Below the pieces are notes generated by a model, which saw only the letters and a program-made list of their open reading frames with translations, did not search any database and was not told the origin of the DNA. Source: Patescibacteria group bacterium (GTDB lineage: Bacteria > Patescibacteriota > Patescibacteriia > UBA2591 > UBA6264). Taken from it: 23,116 nucleotides of DNA. The DNA is taken from positions 1 through 23,116 of the forward strand of contig JAHIMV010000056.1 of NCBI GenBank assembly GCA_018896315.1, written 5' to 3'. Below are positions 14,567 to 21,094 of this stretch, piece after piece (within the stretch, counting starts at the first letter, position 1; every line of letters begins with the position of its first letter). A program made the translations under genes and the position numbers.

Positions 14567-15124
14567 TTATACTCTCTCAACGTATTCCCCGGTATCTGTA
14601 TTAACTCTAATTAAATCATCTTTTTTTACGAAAATAGGAACAGTTATTTTAGCTTTAGTTTCTAAAACAACAGTCTTTGTTGGGGTTGTTGCAGAATCTC
14701 CTCTAACGCTTGGAGGAGCTTCAATAACTTTAAGGTCTACCTTTTTAGGTAGGTCAACATTAATTGGGGTTTTATTAAAAAAGAGAATATCAACTTCAAG
14801 ACCTTCTCTTAAAAATTTTTTCTTATCTATTAAAGGTTTTAAAGGAAGAAAGAATTGGTCATAATTTTGATTGTTCATAAAAAATGCTTTTTCTTCTTCA
14901 ATATATAAAAAATTTGCTTTAATTTTTTCTATATTAGCTTCCTCGACTTTATCAGAGGCATTAAATGTCTTTTCTAGTACTTGCCCTGTAGCAAGGTTTT
15001 TTAATTTTGTTCTAACAAATGACTGGCCGCGGGCTGTTTTAGAATGTTGAGAGAAAATTACTTGATAAGGCTCGTTATTTAGCGCAATAACAATACCTGT
15101 TTTTTTAAGATCATTAACTTGCAT
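14567..15124 (-). CDS. efp: Translation elongation factor P
   Basis: 185-residue three-domain factor that binds between the P and E sites and rescues ribosomes stalled on polyproline. Domain 1 runs MQVNDLKKTG...GQSFVRTKLKNL, domain 2 GQVLEKTFNASDKVEEANIE..., and domain 3 the OB fold ending VPIFVKKDDLIRVNTDTGEYVERV. The tip loop of domain 1 reads SKTARGQ with Arg32 at the position that carries the modified lysine in E. coli (PGKGQ) or the rhamnosylated arginine in EarP organisms. Whether Arg32 is modified cannot be told; no earP is visible. Length is standard. Repeat elements fill the spacers on both sides. Confidence 0.95.
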   Translation of the reverse strand: MQVNDLKKTGIVIALNNEPYQVIFSQHSKTARGQSFVRTKLKNLATGQVLEKTFNASDKVEEANIEKIKANFLYIEEEKAFFMNNQNYDQFFLPLKPLIDKKKFLREGLEVDILFFNKTPINVDLPKKVDLKVIEAPPSVRGDSATTPTKTVVLETKAKITVPIFVKKDDLIRVNTDTGEYVERV

Positions 15125-15149
15125 ATGCCATAATTGTTGAAATTTATGA

Positions 15150-15244
15150 CCCAGCTCTTTCTAACTTTTAAATTTTAGAAAAACTGGGATTAATTAATTT
15201 ATTATTTACAACACATCTCCCCATTACCCCAGAAAGGGCTGGGG
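15150..15244. repeat. Palindromic repeat family 2, copy a
   Basis: Outer arms CCCAGCTCTTTCT / AGAAAGGGCTGGG pair over 13 bp with one G-T. The left half can also fold alone (CCCAG..TTTCTAA / TTAGAAA..CTGGG, 15150-15188). The interior shares TTAGAAAAA, GGGAT, AATTTA and TTATTTA blocks in the same order with copy b at 15350-15449. Confidence 0.65.
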
Positions 15245-15249
15245 AAATA

Positions 15250-15307
15250 AATTTCATTACAATTATAAGGACCTCTCCTCGCTTCGCTCGTTGAGAACCT
15301 TGAAATT
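15250..15307. repeat. Nested hairpin with CTCGCTTCGCTCG
   Basis: AATTTC...AAGG...CTC pairs outwards-in with GAG..CCTTGAAATT around CTCGCTTCGCTCG. The 14-mer CCTCGCTTCGCTCG also occurs at 23040-23053. Confidence 0.5.
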
Positions 15308-15349
15308 AAAATTCTATTTTATATAAATTAAAGTAATTTAATTATGAGC

Positions 15350-15449
15350 ACCCAGCCCTTTCTAAGTTTTAGAAAAAATTATACAGGTCAGGGATAATTC
15401 TAAATTTATATTATTTAAAAAAATCCTCAAGTTTTAGAAAGGGCTGGGT
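15350..15449. repeat. Palindromic repeat family 2, copy b
   Basis: Perfect 16-bp outer stem ACCCAGCCCTTTCTAA / TTAGAAAGGGCTGGGT, with an inner arm TTTAGAA..AATTAT / ATAATTCTAAA. Left flank GAGC and right flank AAAGGTTTT are the same as those of the cloverleaf copy at 14442-14499, indicating shared element termini. Confidence 0.75.
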
Positions 15450-15508
15450 AAAGGTTTTGCTACTAAATTTTGTTCATCCTTTAGATTTCAAAATTTTGGC
15501 AAAACTCT

Positions 15509-15733
15509 TCATTTCTTAACAAACGGAAGCAGTGCCATGATTCGGGCTCTTTTAATTGCTTTAGATAGCTTTCTTTGATGTTTAGAGCAAGTTCCTTTTT
15601 TGCGGCGGGGAAGAATTTTTTCGTAAGAGGAAACAAATCGGCGCAAAATATCAGTATCTTTATAATCAATTTCATTAATATTATTGACGCAAAAATAACA
15701 ATGTTTTTGGTTGTTGTTCTGATTATTATTCAT
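15509..15733 (-). CDS. rpsR: Small ribosomal subunit protein bS18
   Basis: 74 residues. After an Asn/Gln-rich start (MNNNQNNNQK) come HCYFC, IDYKDTDILRRFVSSYEKILPRRKKGTCSKHQRKLSKAIKRARIMALLPFV, the complete and highly conserved bS18 body. The cysteines in CYFC and TCSKH can form the zinc site seen in C+ versions of bS18. It binds bS6 on the platform of the small subunit. It is third in the classical rpsF-ssb-rpsR order, 70 bp after ssb, and the spacer contains the inverted repeat AATCTAT/ATAGATT. It has no Shine-Dalgarno sequence. Confidence 0.95.
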   Translation of the reverse strand: MNNNQNNNQKHCYFCVNNINEIDYKDTDILRRFVSSYEKILPRRKKGTCSKHQRKLSKAIKRARIMALLPFVKK

Positions 15734-15803
15734 AATTCAAATGGATTAAATAATCTATCGCGAATTAGTAAATTCGTGTTTTAATAAATTTTATCTATAG
15801 ATT

Positions 15804-16226
15804 CTAAAAGGGTATTTCTTCAACGTTAATTTCGTTTGAAACAGGATTTTCTTCATTTGGTTTTTCTTTTTCTGACTGTTCCATTCTAGTTCCTCCAGGT
15901 CTTGGTCCTAATTGGAGCATTTCTGTAACAATTTCAGTTCTTGTTTTTTTGTTCCCCTGAGGATCTTGCCAGTTTTTTGTTTGCAGGCGTCCTTCAACAT
16001 AAACAAGACTCCCTTTTTTTAAGAATTGCTGTGAGATTTCTCCCAGTCTTCCCCAGGCTATTATATTGTGATACTCGGCTTGTTTCTTTTTTTCACCACT
16101 TTCTTTATCTGTCCAAAAGCGATTTGTTGCCAAACTAAATGAAGTTACTGTTTGTCCTGAAGGAAGCGTTCTTGTTTCTGGGTCTCGTGTAAGATTCCCC
16201 ATAACAATAGCTTTGTTAACATTCAT
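15804..16226 (-). CDS. ssb: Single-stranded DNA-binding protein
   Basis: 140 residues. OB fold: MNVNKAIVMGNLTRDPETRTLPSGQTVTSFSLATNRFW, then EYHNIIAWGRLGEISQQFLKKGSLVYVEGRLQTKNWQD and ETVTEMLQLG-like strands, followed by a short flexible Gly/Glu-rich tail. The C-terminal tip EEIPF matches the acidic DDDIPF protein-interaction tip. It coats single-stranded DNA and recruits replication and repair proteins. It sits between rpsF and rpsR as in most bacteria, but it is separated from rpsF by 201 bp filled with palindromes, so it may have its own expression control. Confidence 0.95.
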   Translation of the reverse strand: MNVNKAIVMGNLTRDPETRTLPSGQTVTSFSLATNRFWTDKESGEKKKQAEYHNIIAWGRLGEISQQFLKKGSLVYVEGRLQTKNWQDPQGNKKTRTEIVTEMLQLGPRPGGTRMEQSEKEKPNEENPVSNEINVEEIPF

Positions 16227-16246
16227 AATAATGCGACGCTAATATA

Positions 16247-16311
16247 CTAATGCATTCGCTTATAGCCCGAGGGCTCAGCCCTACAGGGAATGATACGAAT
16301 AAAAACATTAG
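16247..16311. repeat. Nested palindromes upstream of ssb
   Basis: Outer CTAATG/CATTAG and ATTCG/CGAAT pairs enclose AGCCC-ga-GGGCT-c-AGCCC, in which the central GGGCT can pair with either neighbour, giving two alternative hairpins. Located 21-85 bp before the ssb ATG. Confidence 0.55.
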
Positions 16312-16357
16312 CATGGTTAATTAAATTAAAGTATTAGTATAATTAGTATTAATTCGT

Positions 16358-16410
16358 CCTAGACCCGTTCCTAGACCCGTTCGGTCGGACTAGGGTCGGG
16401 ATGGACTAGG
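16358..16410. repeat. Tandem 12-mers forming a compound hairpin
   Basis: CCTAGACCCGTT occurs twice in tandem (16358-16381), followed by CTAGG-gt-CGGG...CTAGG. Outer CCTAG/CTAGG, middle CCCG/CGGG and inner CCTAG/CTAGG pairs form one hairpin. It begins 18 bp after the rpsF stop on the minus strand and is GC-rich compared with its surroundings. Confidence 0.6.
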
Positions 16411-16427
16411 GTATATTGGTATCAATT

Positions 16428-16832
16428 CTATATTTCAAATAAATCATCAATTTTTTCTCCCAATTTCTTAATATCAATTTTTTTAGTACTTTTTTCACTT
16501 TTTAATGTCTTTTCTTCCTGTTTTTTTTGAGATAACCGAACAACTTTTTTCTTTTTAATGGCTTTAGTTACTAAGTGTCTTAAAATTTCAGGTATTAATT
16601 TTAATTTTTGATCTAATTCTTTTAATTTTTTTGGATCAATTTCAAAATTTAACAAAAGATAAAAACCACGATAGATTTGTTTAATTGGATAAGATAGTTT
16701 TTTATTTCCCAGATTCTCTTCTTTGCTGATCTTTCCACCTAATTTTTCGATTGTTTCTTTTACTTTTTTTGAAACATTTGGCAGATCTTTTTCAGTTAGA
16801 GGAGCAGGGATAAGATACAATAATTCGTACAT
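16428..16832 (-). CDS. rpsF: Small ribosomal subunit protein bS6
   Basis: 134 residues starting MYELLYLIPAPLTEKDL; a TTG four codons upstream is rejected because it lies over divergent promoter sequence and the family starts with MxxYE. Conserved blocks: GGKISKEENLGNKKLSYPIKQIYRGFYLLLNFEIDPKKLKELDQKLK and ILRHLVTKA, the ferredoxin-like bS6 fold, followed by a Lys-rich extension of about 35 residues (KKKVVRLSQKKQEEKTLKSEKSTKK...) that is longer than in the shortest homologues. It pairs with bS18 on the small subunit. It is the first gene of rpsF-ssb-rpsR. Only 40 bp separate it from the divergent methylase gene. Confidence 0.93.
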   Translation of the reverse strand: MYELLYLIPAPLTEKDLPNVSKKVKETIEKLGGKISKEENLGNKKLSYPIKQIYRGFYLLLNFEIDPKKLKELDQKLKLIPEILRHLVTKAIKKKKVVRLSQKKQEEKTLKSEKSTKKIDIKKLGEKIDDLFEI

Positions 16833-16837
16833 AAACG

Positions 16838-16866
16838 TTGACAATTATTTAATTCTAAATGACAAT
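16838..16866 (+). promoter_or_regulatory. Promoter of the RNA methylase gene, predicted leaderless
   Basis: Consensus TTGACA (16838-16843), 17-bp spacer, GACAAT (16861-16866, four of six matches), then 6 nt to the ATG at 16873. The geometry is the same as that of the other promoters in the window. Confidence 0.55.
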
Positions 16867-16872
16867 AATATT

Positions 16873-18099
16873 ATGACATATTTTTTTATCTTAGGCAATA
16901 ACCCAACTTTGTCAATAGCTGAAATTATTAATGTTTTGTCCAAACAAATAGTTAAGATCGAAAAACTTTCTTCAGAAGTTTTACTAATAAAATTGTCAGG
17001 AAAGGTTAGTGTATTGGAACTACAAAATCAGTTGGGGGGAACAATTAAGATAGGACAGACAGTTGATCAGGTTAATCTAAACTCTTTCTCAGATTTAGTT
17101 GATAAAATTTGGCAAAATTTACCCAAAAATTTATCTAATTTATACTTTGGTCTCAGCACTTATTATTTAGGGGGCCAGAAAAGAGATATAAGCAGGAAAT
17201 TAAAAAAAGCAGCCCTAGAAGTAAAGGCACGCCTTAAAAAACAAGGAATTGCTTGCCGCTGGGTCGAGTCTAAAGAAAAAGTGTTATCTTCGGTTATACT
17301 TCAAAAAAATAAACTATTAAGTAGTGGAACAGAAATAGTTTTTTTAATAGACAATAACAAATGTTATATAGGGAAAACTTTAAGCTGCCAGTCTTTTAAA
17401 AACTATGTCTTAAAAGATTTTGGTCGACCAGATAGGATTATAGAAAAAGGAATGATTCCTCCAAAATTAGGACAAATAATGCTTAATTTAAGCAGAGATC
17501 CAAGTTTCTCACTTGAAAAAACTTTAATATTAGACCCCTTTTGCGGCTCAGGAACAATCTTGCAAGAAGCGCTTTTAATGGGATTTAAAAGTATTATAGG
17601 GACTGATAAAAATAAACGAGCAATTGTTAGCGCGCAAAAAAATTTAGAATGGTTGGTCCAAAATATAAAACAGTCTTTAGGGGGCGTCAGGATTTTTTAT
17701 TCTGATGTGAGAAAGATTAGTAAAAAGATAAGAGCTAAGTCAGTGGGGGCAATTGTAACAGAACCATATTTAGGTCCTTTAAAATTTTCTTCATCAGAAT
17801 GTAGTTTTATTATTAGGGAATTAGGACAATTATATCTTTCAGCTTTTGAGCAATTTAGTATAATTTTAAAAACAAACAGGAAAGTAGTAATTATTTTTCC
17901 AATATTTAGAATTAGAAACAAACAATATTTTTTACCTATTTTAGATAAATTAAAAAACCAAGGATGGCAAATACAGTCACCTATTCCTCATTCTTTATTA
18001 AAAAGCTCAGTGATTAAGATAACAAAACGAGAATCTATTATTTATTCACGACCAGGCCAAAAAGTTTTAAGGGAGATTTTAATTTTCAAAAAAGCATGA
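16873..18099 (+). CDS. Trm11-like RNA guanine-N2 methyltransferase
   Basis: 408 residues starting MTYFFILGNNPTLSIAEI. The N-terminal half (about 1-170) matches the Trm11-type N-terminal and THUMP-like RNA-binding part (LGxxPxLSxAEI). The C-terminal half is a class I methyltransferase: SAM-binding motif I LDPFCGSGTILQEA (about 218-231), IGTDKN acidic residue of motif II, and motif IV TEPYLGP (about 296-302) in the place of (D/N)PPY. Trm11 and archaeal TrmG10 make m2G or m2,2G at position 10 of tRNA; the same substrate is inferred. A 50-residue longer frame is rejected because the shorter start follows a promoter and the family motif. Its TGA overlaps an ATG (18096), the original start of the next gene. 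Confidence 0.82.
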   Translation: MTYFFILGNNPTLSIAEIINVLSKQIVKIEKLSSEVLLIKLSGKVSVLELQNQLGGTIKIGQTVDQVNLNSFSDLVDKIWQNLPKNLSNLYFGLSTYYLGGQKRDISRKLKKAALEVKARLKKQGIACRWVESKEKVLSSVILQKNKLLSSGTEIVFLIDNNKCYIGKTLSCQSFKNYVLKDFGRPDRIIEKGMIPPKLGQIMLNLSRDPSFSLEKTLILDPFCGSGTILQEALLMGFKSIIGTDKNKRAIVSAQKNLEWLVQNIKQSLGGVRIFYSDVRKISKKIRAKSVGAIVTEPYLGPLKFSSSECSFIIRELGQLYLSAFEQFSIILKTNRKVVIIFPIFRIRNKQYFLPILDKLKNQGWQIQSPIPHSLLKSSVIKITKRESIIYSRPGQKVLREILIFKKA

Positions 18100-18118
18100 G
18101 AATAGGAATTGACGCTCG
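18096..18118 (+). repeat. 23-bp direct repeat, left copy (old glycosyltransferase start)
   Basis: Identical over 23 bp to 18213-18235, which encodes the first residues MRIGIDAR of the glycosyltransferase. Here it overlaps the methylase stop (ATGA). After it the frame runs into the insert and stops after 24 codons. Confidence 0.85.
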
Positions 18119-18212
18119 CCGCAGCCCCAAGGCAGAGCTTGGGGCTGGACTTCGCTTGTTTATCGGTTAAGACAAAACTATATCTATATTATTGTTTTAT
18201 TTTATTTAATAT
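18119..18212. mobile_element. 94-bp palindromic insert at the glycosyltransferase start
   Basis: Begins with CCG and a perfect 10-bp hairpin CAGCCCCAAG-gcaga-gCTTGGGGCTG, followed by an A/T-rich tail. It is flanked by the exact 23-bp direct repeats. With one repeat removed the methylase stop and glycosyltransferase start would overlap as ATGA, so an insertion with target duplication explains the arrangement. Confidence 0.6.
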
Positions 18213-18235
18213 ATGAGAATAGGAATTGACGCTCG
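18213..18235 (+). repeat. 23-bp direct repeat, right copy (present start)
   Basis: Second copy of the 18096-18118 sequence; it supplies the present ATG of the glycosyltransferase. Confidence 0.85.
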
Positions 18236-18745
18236 GTTTTATGATTTGTCAGCGGGGATTGGGCGTTATACTGAAAAATTAATTACTCATTTAGAAAAAG
18301 TTGATAATGTCAATGATTATTTTATTTTTTTAACCAAAGAATCTTTTAATTCTTATCAACCGCAAAATCCAAAATTTCATAAAGTTTTAGCTAATTACTG
18401 CTGGTATTCTTTTGGAGAGCAGTTTTTGTTTCCCTTTAAGCTCTATAGAGCCAAATTAGATCTTTTTCATTTTTTACATTTTAATGTACCACTTTTATTT
18501 TTTAATAAATTTATAGTAACAATTCACGATTTGACCCAGAGAAAATTAACAAAGAGAGCTTCAAAATTACCTCTTTTATTTTTTTATTTTAAAAAATTAT
18601 TATATTTTTTAGTTATTAAAAATGCTATAAAAAAAGCAAAAAAGATTATTGCTATTTCTAGTTTTACTAAAAAAGAAATAATTAAGTATTATAAGATAGA
18701 ACCAGAAAAAATTATTGTTATTTATGAATCAGCAGAATAAAATTC

Positions 18746-18797
18746 ACCCTGTTAAATCCTGCGAAGCAGGTTCGCCTATGGCGAAATTTAACAGGGT
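18746..18797. repeat. Cloverleaf palindromic repeat, copy 2, inside the glycosyltransferase
   Basis: Same outer stem as copy 1, ACCCTGTTAAAT / ATTTAACAGGGT, with arm 1 CCTGC-gaa-GCAGG and arm 2 TTCGC-ctatg-GCGAA and no unpaired junction bases. In the frame of the downstream ORF it reads HPVKSCEAGSPMAKFNRVK; copy 1 is also open in that frame and begins HPVK and ends FNRVK. Confidence 0.85.
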
Positions 18798-19367
18798 AAA
18801 AAAACCATATCTTTTATATGTTGGAAATGCGTATCCTCACAAGAATTTAGAGCGATTGCTTCAGGCTTTTAGGTTTGTCTTAAAAGAAAATCCAAATTTA
18901 TCATTAGTTTTAGTTGGCAGAATCGATTATTTTTATAACAGATTACAAGAAAAAGTCAGAGAATTAGATTTAGACAATAAAATTATTTTTACTGATAGAG
19001 TGTCTGATAAAATACTAGATGATTTATATAAAAACGCTTTAGTCTATATTTTTCCTTCTTTGTCAGAAGGATTTGGCTTACCTGGGTTAGAAGCAATGAA
19101 ACAAGGATTACCAGTTGTTTGTTCAAATCAAGGGCCTTTGCCAGAGATTTATGGCCGGGCAGCAGTTTATTTTAATGGAGAAGACATTAGAGAAATAGCT
19201 CAAACAATTTTACAGGTAATTTCTAATAACAGCTTAAGAGAAAATATGAGAAAACATGGTTATTTACAGGTAAAAAAATATTCTTGGCAAAGATGCGCTC
19301 AACAGACATTAGATGTTTATGGAGAAATATTAAAGAAAGAAAAGATATAACTATCTTTCACGACTCC

Positions 19368-19395
19368 AAAACTGCTCTTTGTAGAGCAGTTTTTT
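19368..19395 (+). terminator. Strong intrinsic terminator after the glycosyltransferase
   Basis: AAAACTGCTCT-ttgt-AGAGCAGTTTT, perfect 11-bp stem running into TTTTTTG. With the A run on the left it could also work for the convergent endonuclease gene. Confidence 0.85.
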
Positions 19396-19419
19396 GTCTT
19401 TAATTTGAATTACTTGTTT

Positions 19420-19911
19420 TTACAATTTATCTGTTCCAATCATTTTTGGCTTAAAGTCTTCATCTAATGATTCTGGTATTGCCCGGATTAATTTTGGCAG
19501 TCTTTCTACATAATGATATCGCCATTTTTTTTCTTGTTCAGAAAACTCTTTTTTCCATTGATTAAATTGTTTTTCTTTTAATCCATATAAACGGTTGTCA
19601 AAAGCCGGAATAATGATTTTTTTAATAACTTCTCGTCTGCGAACTATTAGCTTAACATAGTGTCTCCATAAAGATTTATTTTTTTTGTCCTGGTGATTAT
19701 ACTCATAAACAGGTTCTTTCAATCCTAAAGTATTTTTAACAGCAAAAACTAAATTTATATCATTAGAGTGCATTTGAAGTTGAAAAACCGCTATTTTTTG
19801 TTTGCCCTTATTGTGGGAAACCCAACCAAAATAACCTTCTCCGGCAATTAAACCAGCAATAAAGTCTAAAGAAAGTTTTTTAGCATTTGTGATATCTGGA
19901 GTTTTAGCCAT
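19420..19911 (-). CDS. Free-standing LAGLIDADG homing endonuclease
   Basis: 163 residues with one LAGLIDADG helix, LDFIAGLIAGEGYFGW (about 15-30), in which the acidic catalytic residue is the Glu of GEG, so the active enzyme would be a homodimer. The rest shows the usual pattern: FQLQMHSNDINLVFAVKNTLG, a basic strand region (HYVKLIVRRREVIKKIIIPAFD) and a helix LYGLKEKQFNQWKKEF. Such enzymes cut a long DNA site and spread themselves, usually from inside introns or inteins. Here it lies between a terminator and the ROK kinase gene with no visible intron or intein, so it is an independent gene. The C-terminal 25 residues have no recognised motif. Confidence 0.85.
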   Translation of the reverse strand: MAKTPDITNAKKLSLDFIAGLIAGEGYFGWVSHNKGKQKIAVFQLQMHSNDINLVFAVKNTLGLKEPVYEYNHQDKKNKSLWRHYVKLIVRRREVIKKIIIPAFDNRLYGLKEKQFNQWKKEFSEQEKKWRYHYVERLPKLIRAIPESLDEDFKPKMIGTDKL

Positions 19912-20076
19912 GAATTATAGATTAGACGGTACACGTTCTTTGAGGAACAATTTGTTATACCGTGTAACATTATATACCATATTTTAGTTTAAGCCAAGTG
20001 TTGCTTGTGGATAACTTTTTACTAATTTCTTTAGTTTATCTGTTGTTTTAGTGTCGTGAAATCTCAAGTTAAATAA
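19912..20076. other. Spacer upstream of the endonuclease gene
   Basis: No gene. Holds the inverted repeats TACACG/CGTGTA enclosing GTTC/GAAC, and one DnaA-box match on the minus strand at 20006-20014 (TTATCCACA). A TATAAT lies only 2 bp before the endonuclease ATG, too close to serve as its -10 box in the usual way. Confidence 0.4.
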
Positions 20077-20106
20077 GAAAAAAAAGAGGCGATTAAGCTC
20101 CTTTTT
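20077..20106 (-). terminator. Candidate terminator of the ROK kinase gene
   Basis: Minus strand AAAAGGAGC-TTAATC-GCCTCTTTTTTTT, a 9-bp stem with one G-T and one mismatch, followed by a run of T. It starts 19 bp after the stop codon. Confidence 0.5.
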
Positions 20107-20124
20107 AATAGACCTGCTAAAGAA

Positions 20125-20958
20125 TTACTTTATATGTGTTTTTAAATAATAAAATCCGCCATAAATTCCTGACTTGTCGCATAAAGTACTTTTGACAATT
20201 GGCGGAGTTTTAAATATTCGAAGGTTTTGTTTAACAAATTTTTTTAAAAGATTAAAAAGCATTTCTCCTTTTTTGGAAAATCCACCACCAATAATAACGA
20301 TATTTGGTGACCATAAAGCAATGACATTAACTAAGCCTTGGCCAAATTTTTGGCTAAATTCAGCCCAAATTTTAGTGTTGGTACAACTTTCAGGTTTAGT
20401 CTTGTATTTTTGATAAAAAGCTTTTGATGAAATATAAGCCTCTAAACACCCTTTTTGTCCGCAAGAACATTGTTTTCCGTTTATTTTAACAATTTGGTGT
20501 CCGGGTTCAAATCCTTGGGCTGATTGATCAATTTTTTTATTAACAATTCTTGCGCCACCCAAGCCAGTGCCAAGGGTCAAGTAAGCAATAATTTGGTATT
20601 TTTTCCCGGCTCCAAATACGGCTTCACCTAAACCACCAAGGGCTGTGTCATTTTCAAGTAAAGTTCTACATTTAAATTTTTTAGACAATAAATCAACAAT
20701 TGGCTTATTAACCCAATTTTTAAGATTTGGCGCTTTAACCAGTTTTTGTTTTTCTCTATCAATAACTCCTGGAAGCCCTATAATTATAGCTTTAATTTGG
20801 CTTTGTAGAGCCATTTCCTCAATAGCATTAGTTATTTTTTTTATTCCTAAACTAAAATCTTTTGGTGTAGAAAAAGTCCTATATTCTTTAATGTCTTTAA
20901 GGTTTTTTGTGCTGGCCAAACGAGTATTTGTTCCTCCAACGTCAATTGAAATAAACAT
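20125..20958 (-). CDS. ROK-family sugar kinase (glucokinase-like)
   Basis: 277 residues. N-terminal phosphate-binding IDVGGTNTRLA (about 5-15), the catalytic aspartate in ENDTALGGLGEAVFGAG (usually END A/C), the second glycine loop TLGTGLGGARIV, the EPGH motif with its zinc-ligand histidine, and the ROK zinc signature CSCGQKGCLEAYIS. The C-terminal adenosine motif reads IVIIGGGFSKKGE. These phosphorylate hexoses with ATP at the entry to glycolysis, or act on N-acetyl sugars; glucose is the most likely substrate, but family members differ. Length is slightly short of the usual 290-320. It has no clear Shine-Dalgarno sequence, and a long hairpin separates it from tRNA-Ala. Confidence 0.88.
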   Translation of the reverse strand: MFISIDVGGTNTRLASTKNLKDIKEYRTFSTPKDFSLGIKKITNAIEEMALQSQIKAIIIGLPGVIDREKQKLVKAPNLKNWVNKPIVDLLSKKFKCRTLLENDTALGGLGEAVFGAGKKYQIIAYLTLGTGLGGARIVNKKIDQSAQGFEPGHQIVKINGKQCSCGQKGCLEAYISSKAFYQKYKTKPESCTNTKIWAEFSQKFGQGLVNVIALWSPNIVIIGGGFSKKGEMLFNLLKKFVKQNLRIFKTPPIVKSTLCDKSGIYGGFYYLKTHIK

Positions 20959-20990
20959 ATTTTTTAATTATTTTTTTATTAATGGACCTA

Positions 20991-21073
20991 GGCAGAATTG
21001 CCAAGTCATTCGACCTGGCGCCGAATTGGATCATCCGATCCGATCGAATGATCGGATGACTCGGCGAACTGCC
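20991..21073. repeat. Large nested hairpin between ROK kinase and tRNA-Ala
   Basis: Outer GGCAG/CTGCC, middle CGCCGA/TCGGCG and inner TCATCCGATC/GATCGGATGA (10 bp perfect) around a 9-nt loop. It is GC-rich compared with its surroundings and not followed by a T run on the tRNA strand. Confidence 0.65.
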
Positions 21074-21094
21074 AGTTTCAGACCCTCACTTATA

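Larger units (their letters stand above)
18213..19350 (+). pseudogene. GT4-family glycosyltransferase, split by a repeat insertion and a frameshift
   Basis: Two frames together make one GT-B glycosyltransferase. Part 1 (18213-18740) has the N-terminal MRIGIDARFYDLSAGIGRYTEKL and IAISSFTKKEIIKYY; part 2, from about 18800 to 19350, has the C-terminal KKPYLLYVGNAYPHKNLERLL, FPSLSEGFGLPGLEAMKQGLPVV and PEIYGRAAVYF, the nucleotide-sugar binding face with its E-x7-E motif. They resemble mannosyltransferases of the PimA/WbaZ type. The break coincides with a 52-bp cloverleaf repeat (18746-18797). The repeat itself is open in the frame of part 2; removing the single T at 18738 would join both parts into about 378 residues with an insertion of about 19. 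It is either a pseudogene or a one-base assembly error in a gene carrying an in-frame palindromic insert. Codon use is like that of its neighbours. Confidence 0.8.

Noticed and set aside
15150..15449. CRISPR array
   Set aside because: Only two diverged, palindromic, 100-bp units are present, with no uniform short repeats or spacers and no cas genes.
16723..16872. 50-residue extension of the RNA methylase
   Set aside because: It overlaps rpsF on the other strand, and the family start motif and promoter both favour 16873.
18096..18170. 24-codon ORF starting in the left 23-bp repeat
   Set aside because: It is the old start of the glycosyltransferase running into the insert; composition is that of the hairpin.
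19905..19920. TATAAT just before the endonuclease ATG as its promoter
   Set aside because: Only 2 bp from the ATG, so transcription would start inside the coding sequence; no matching -35 box.
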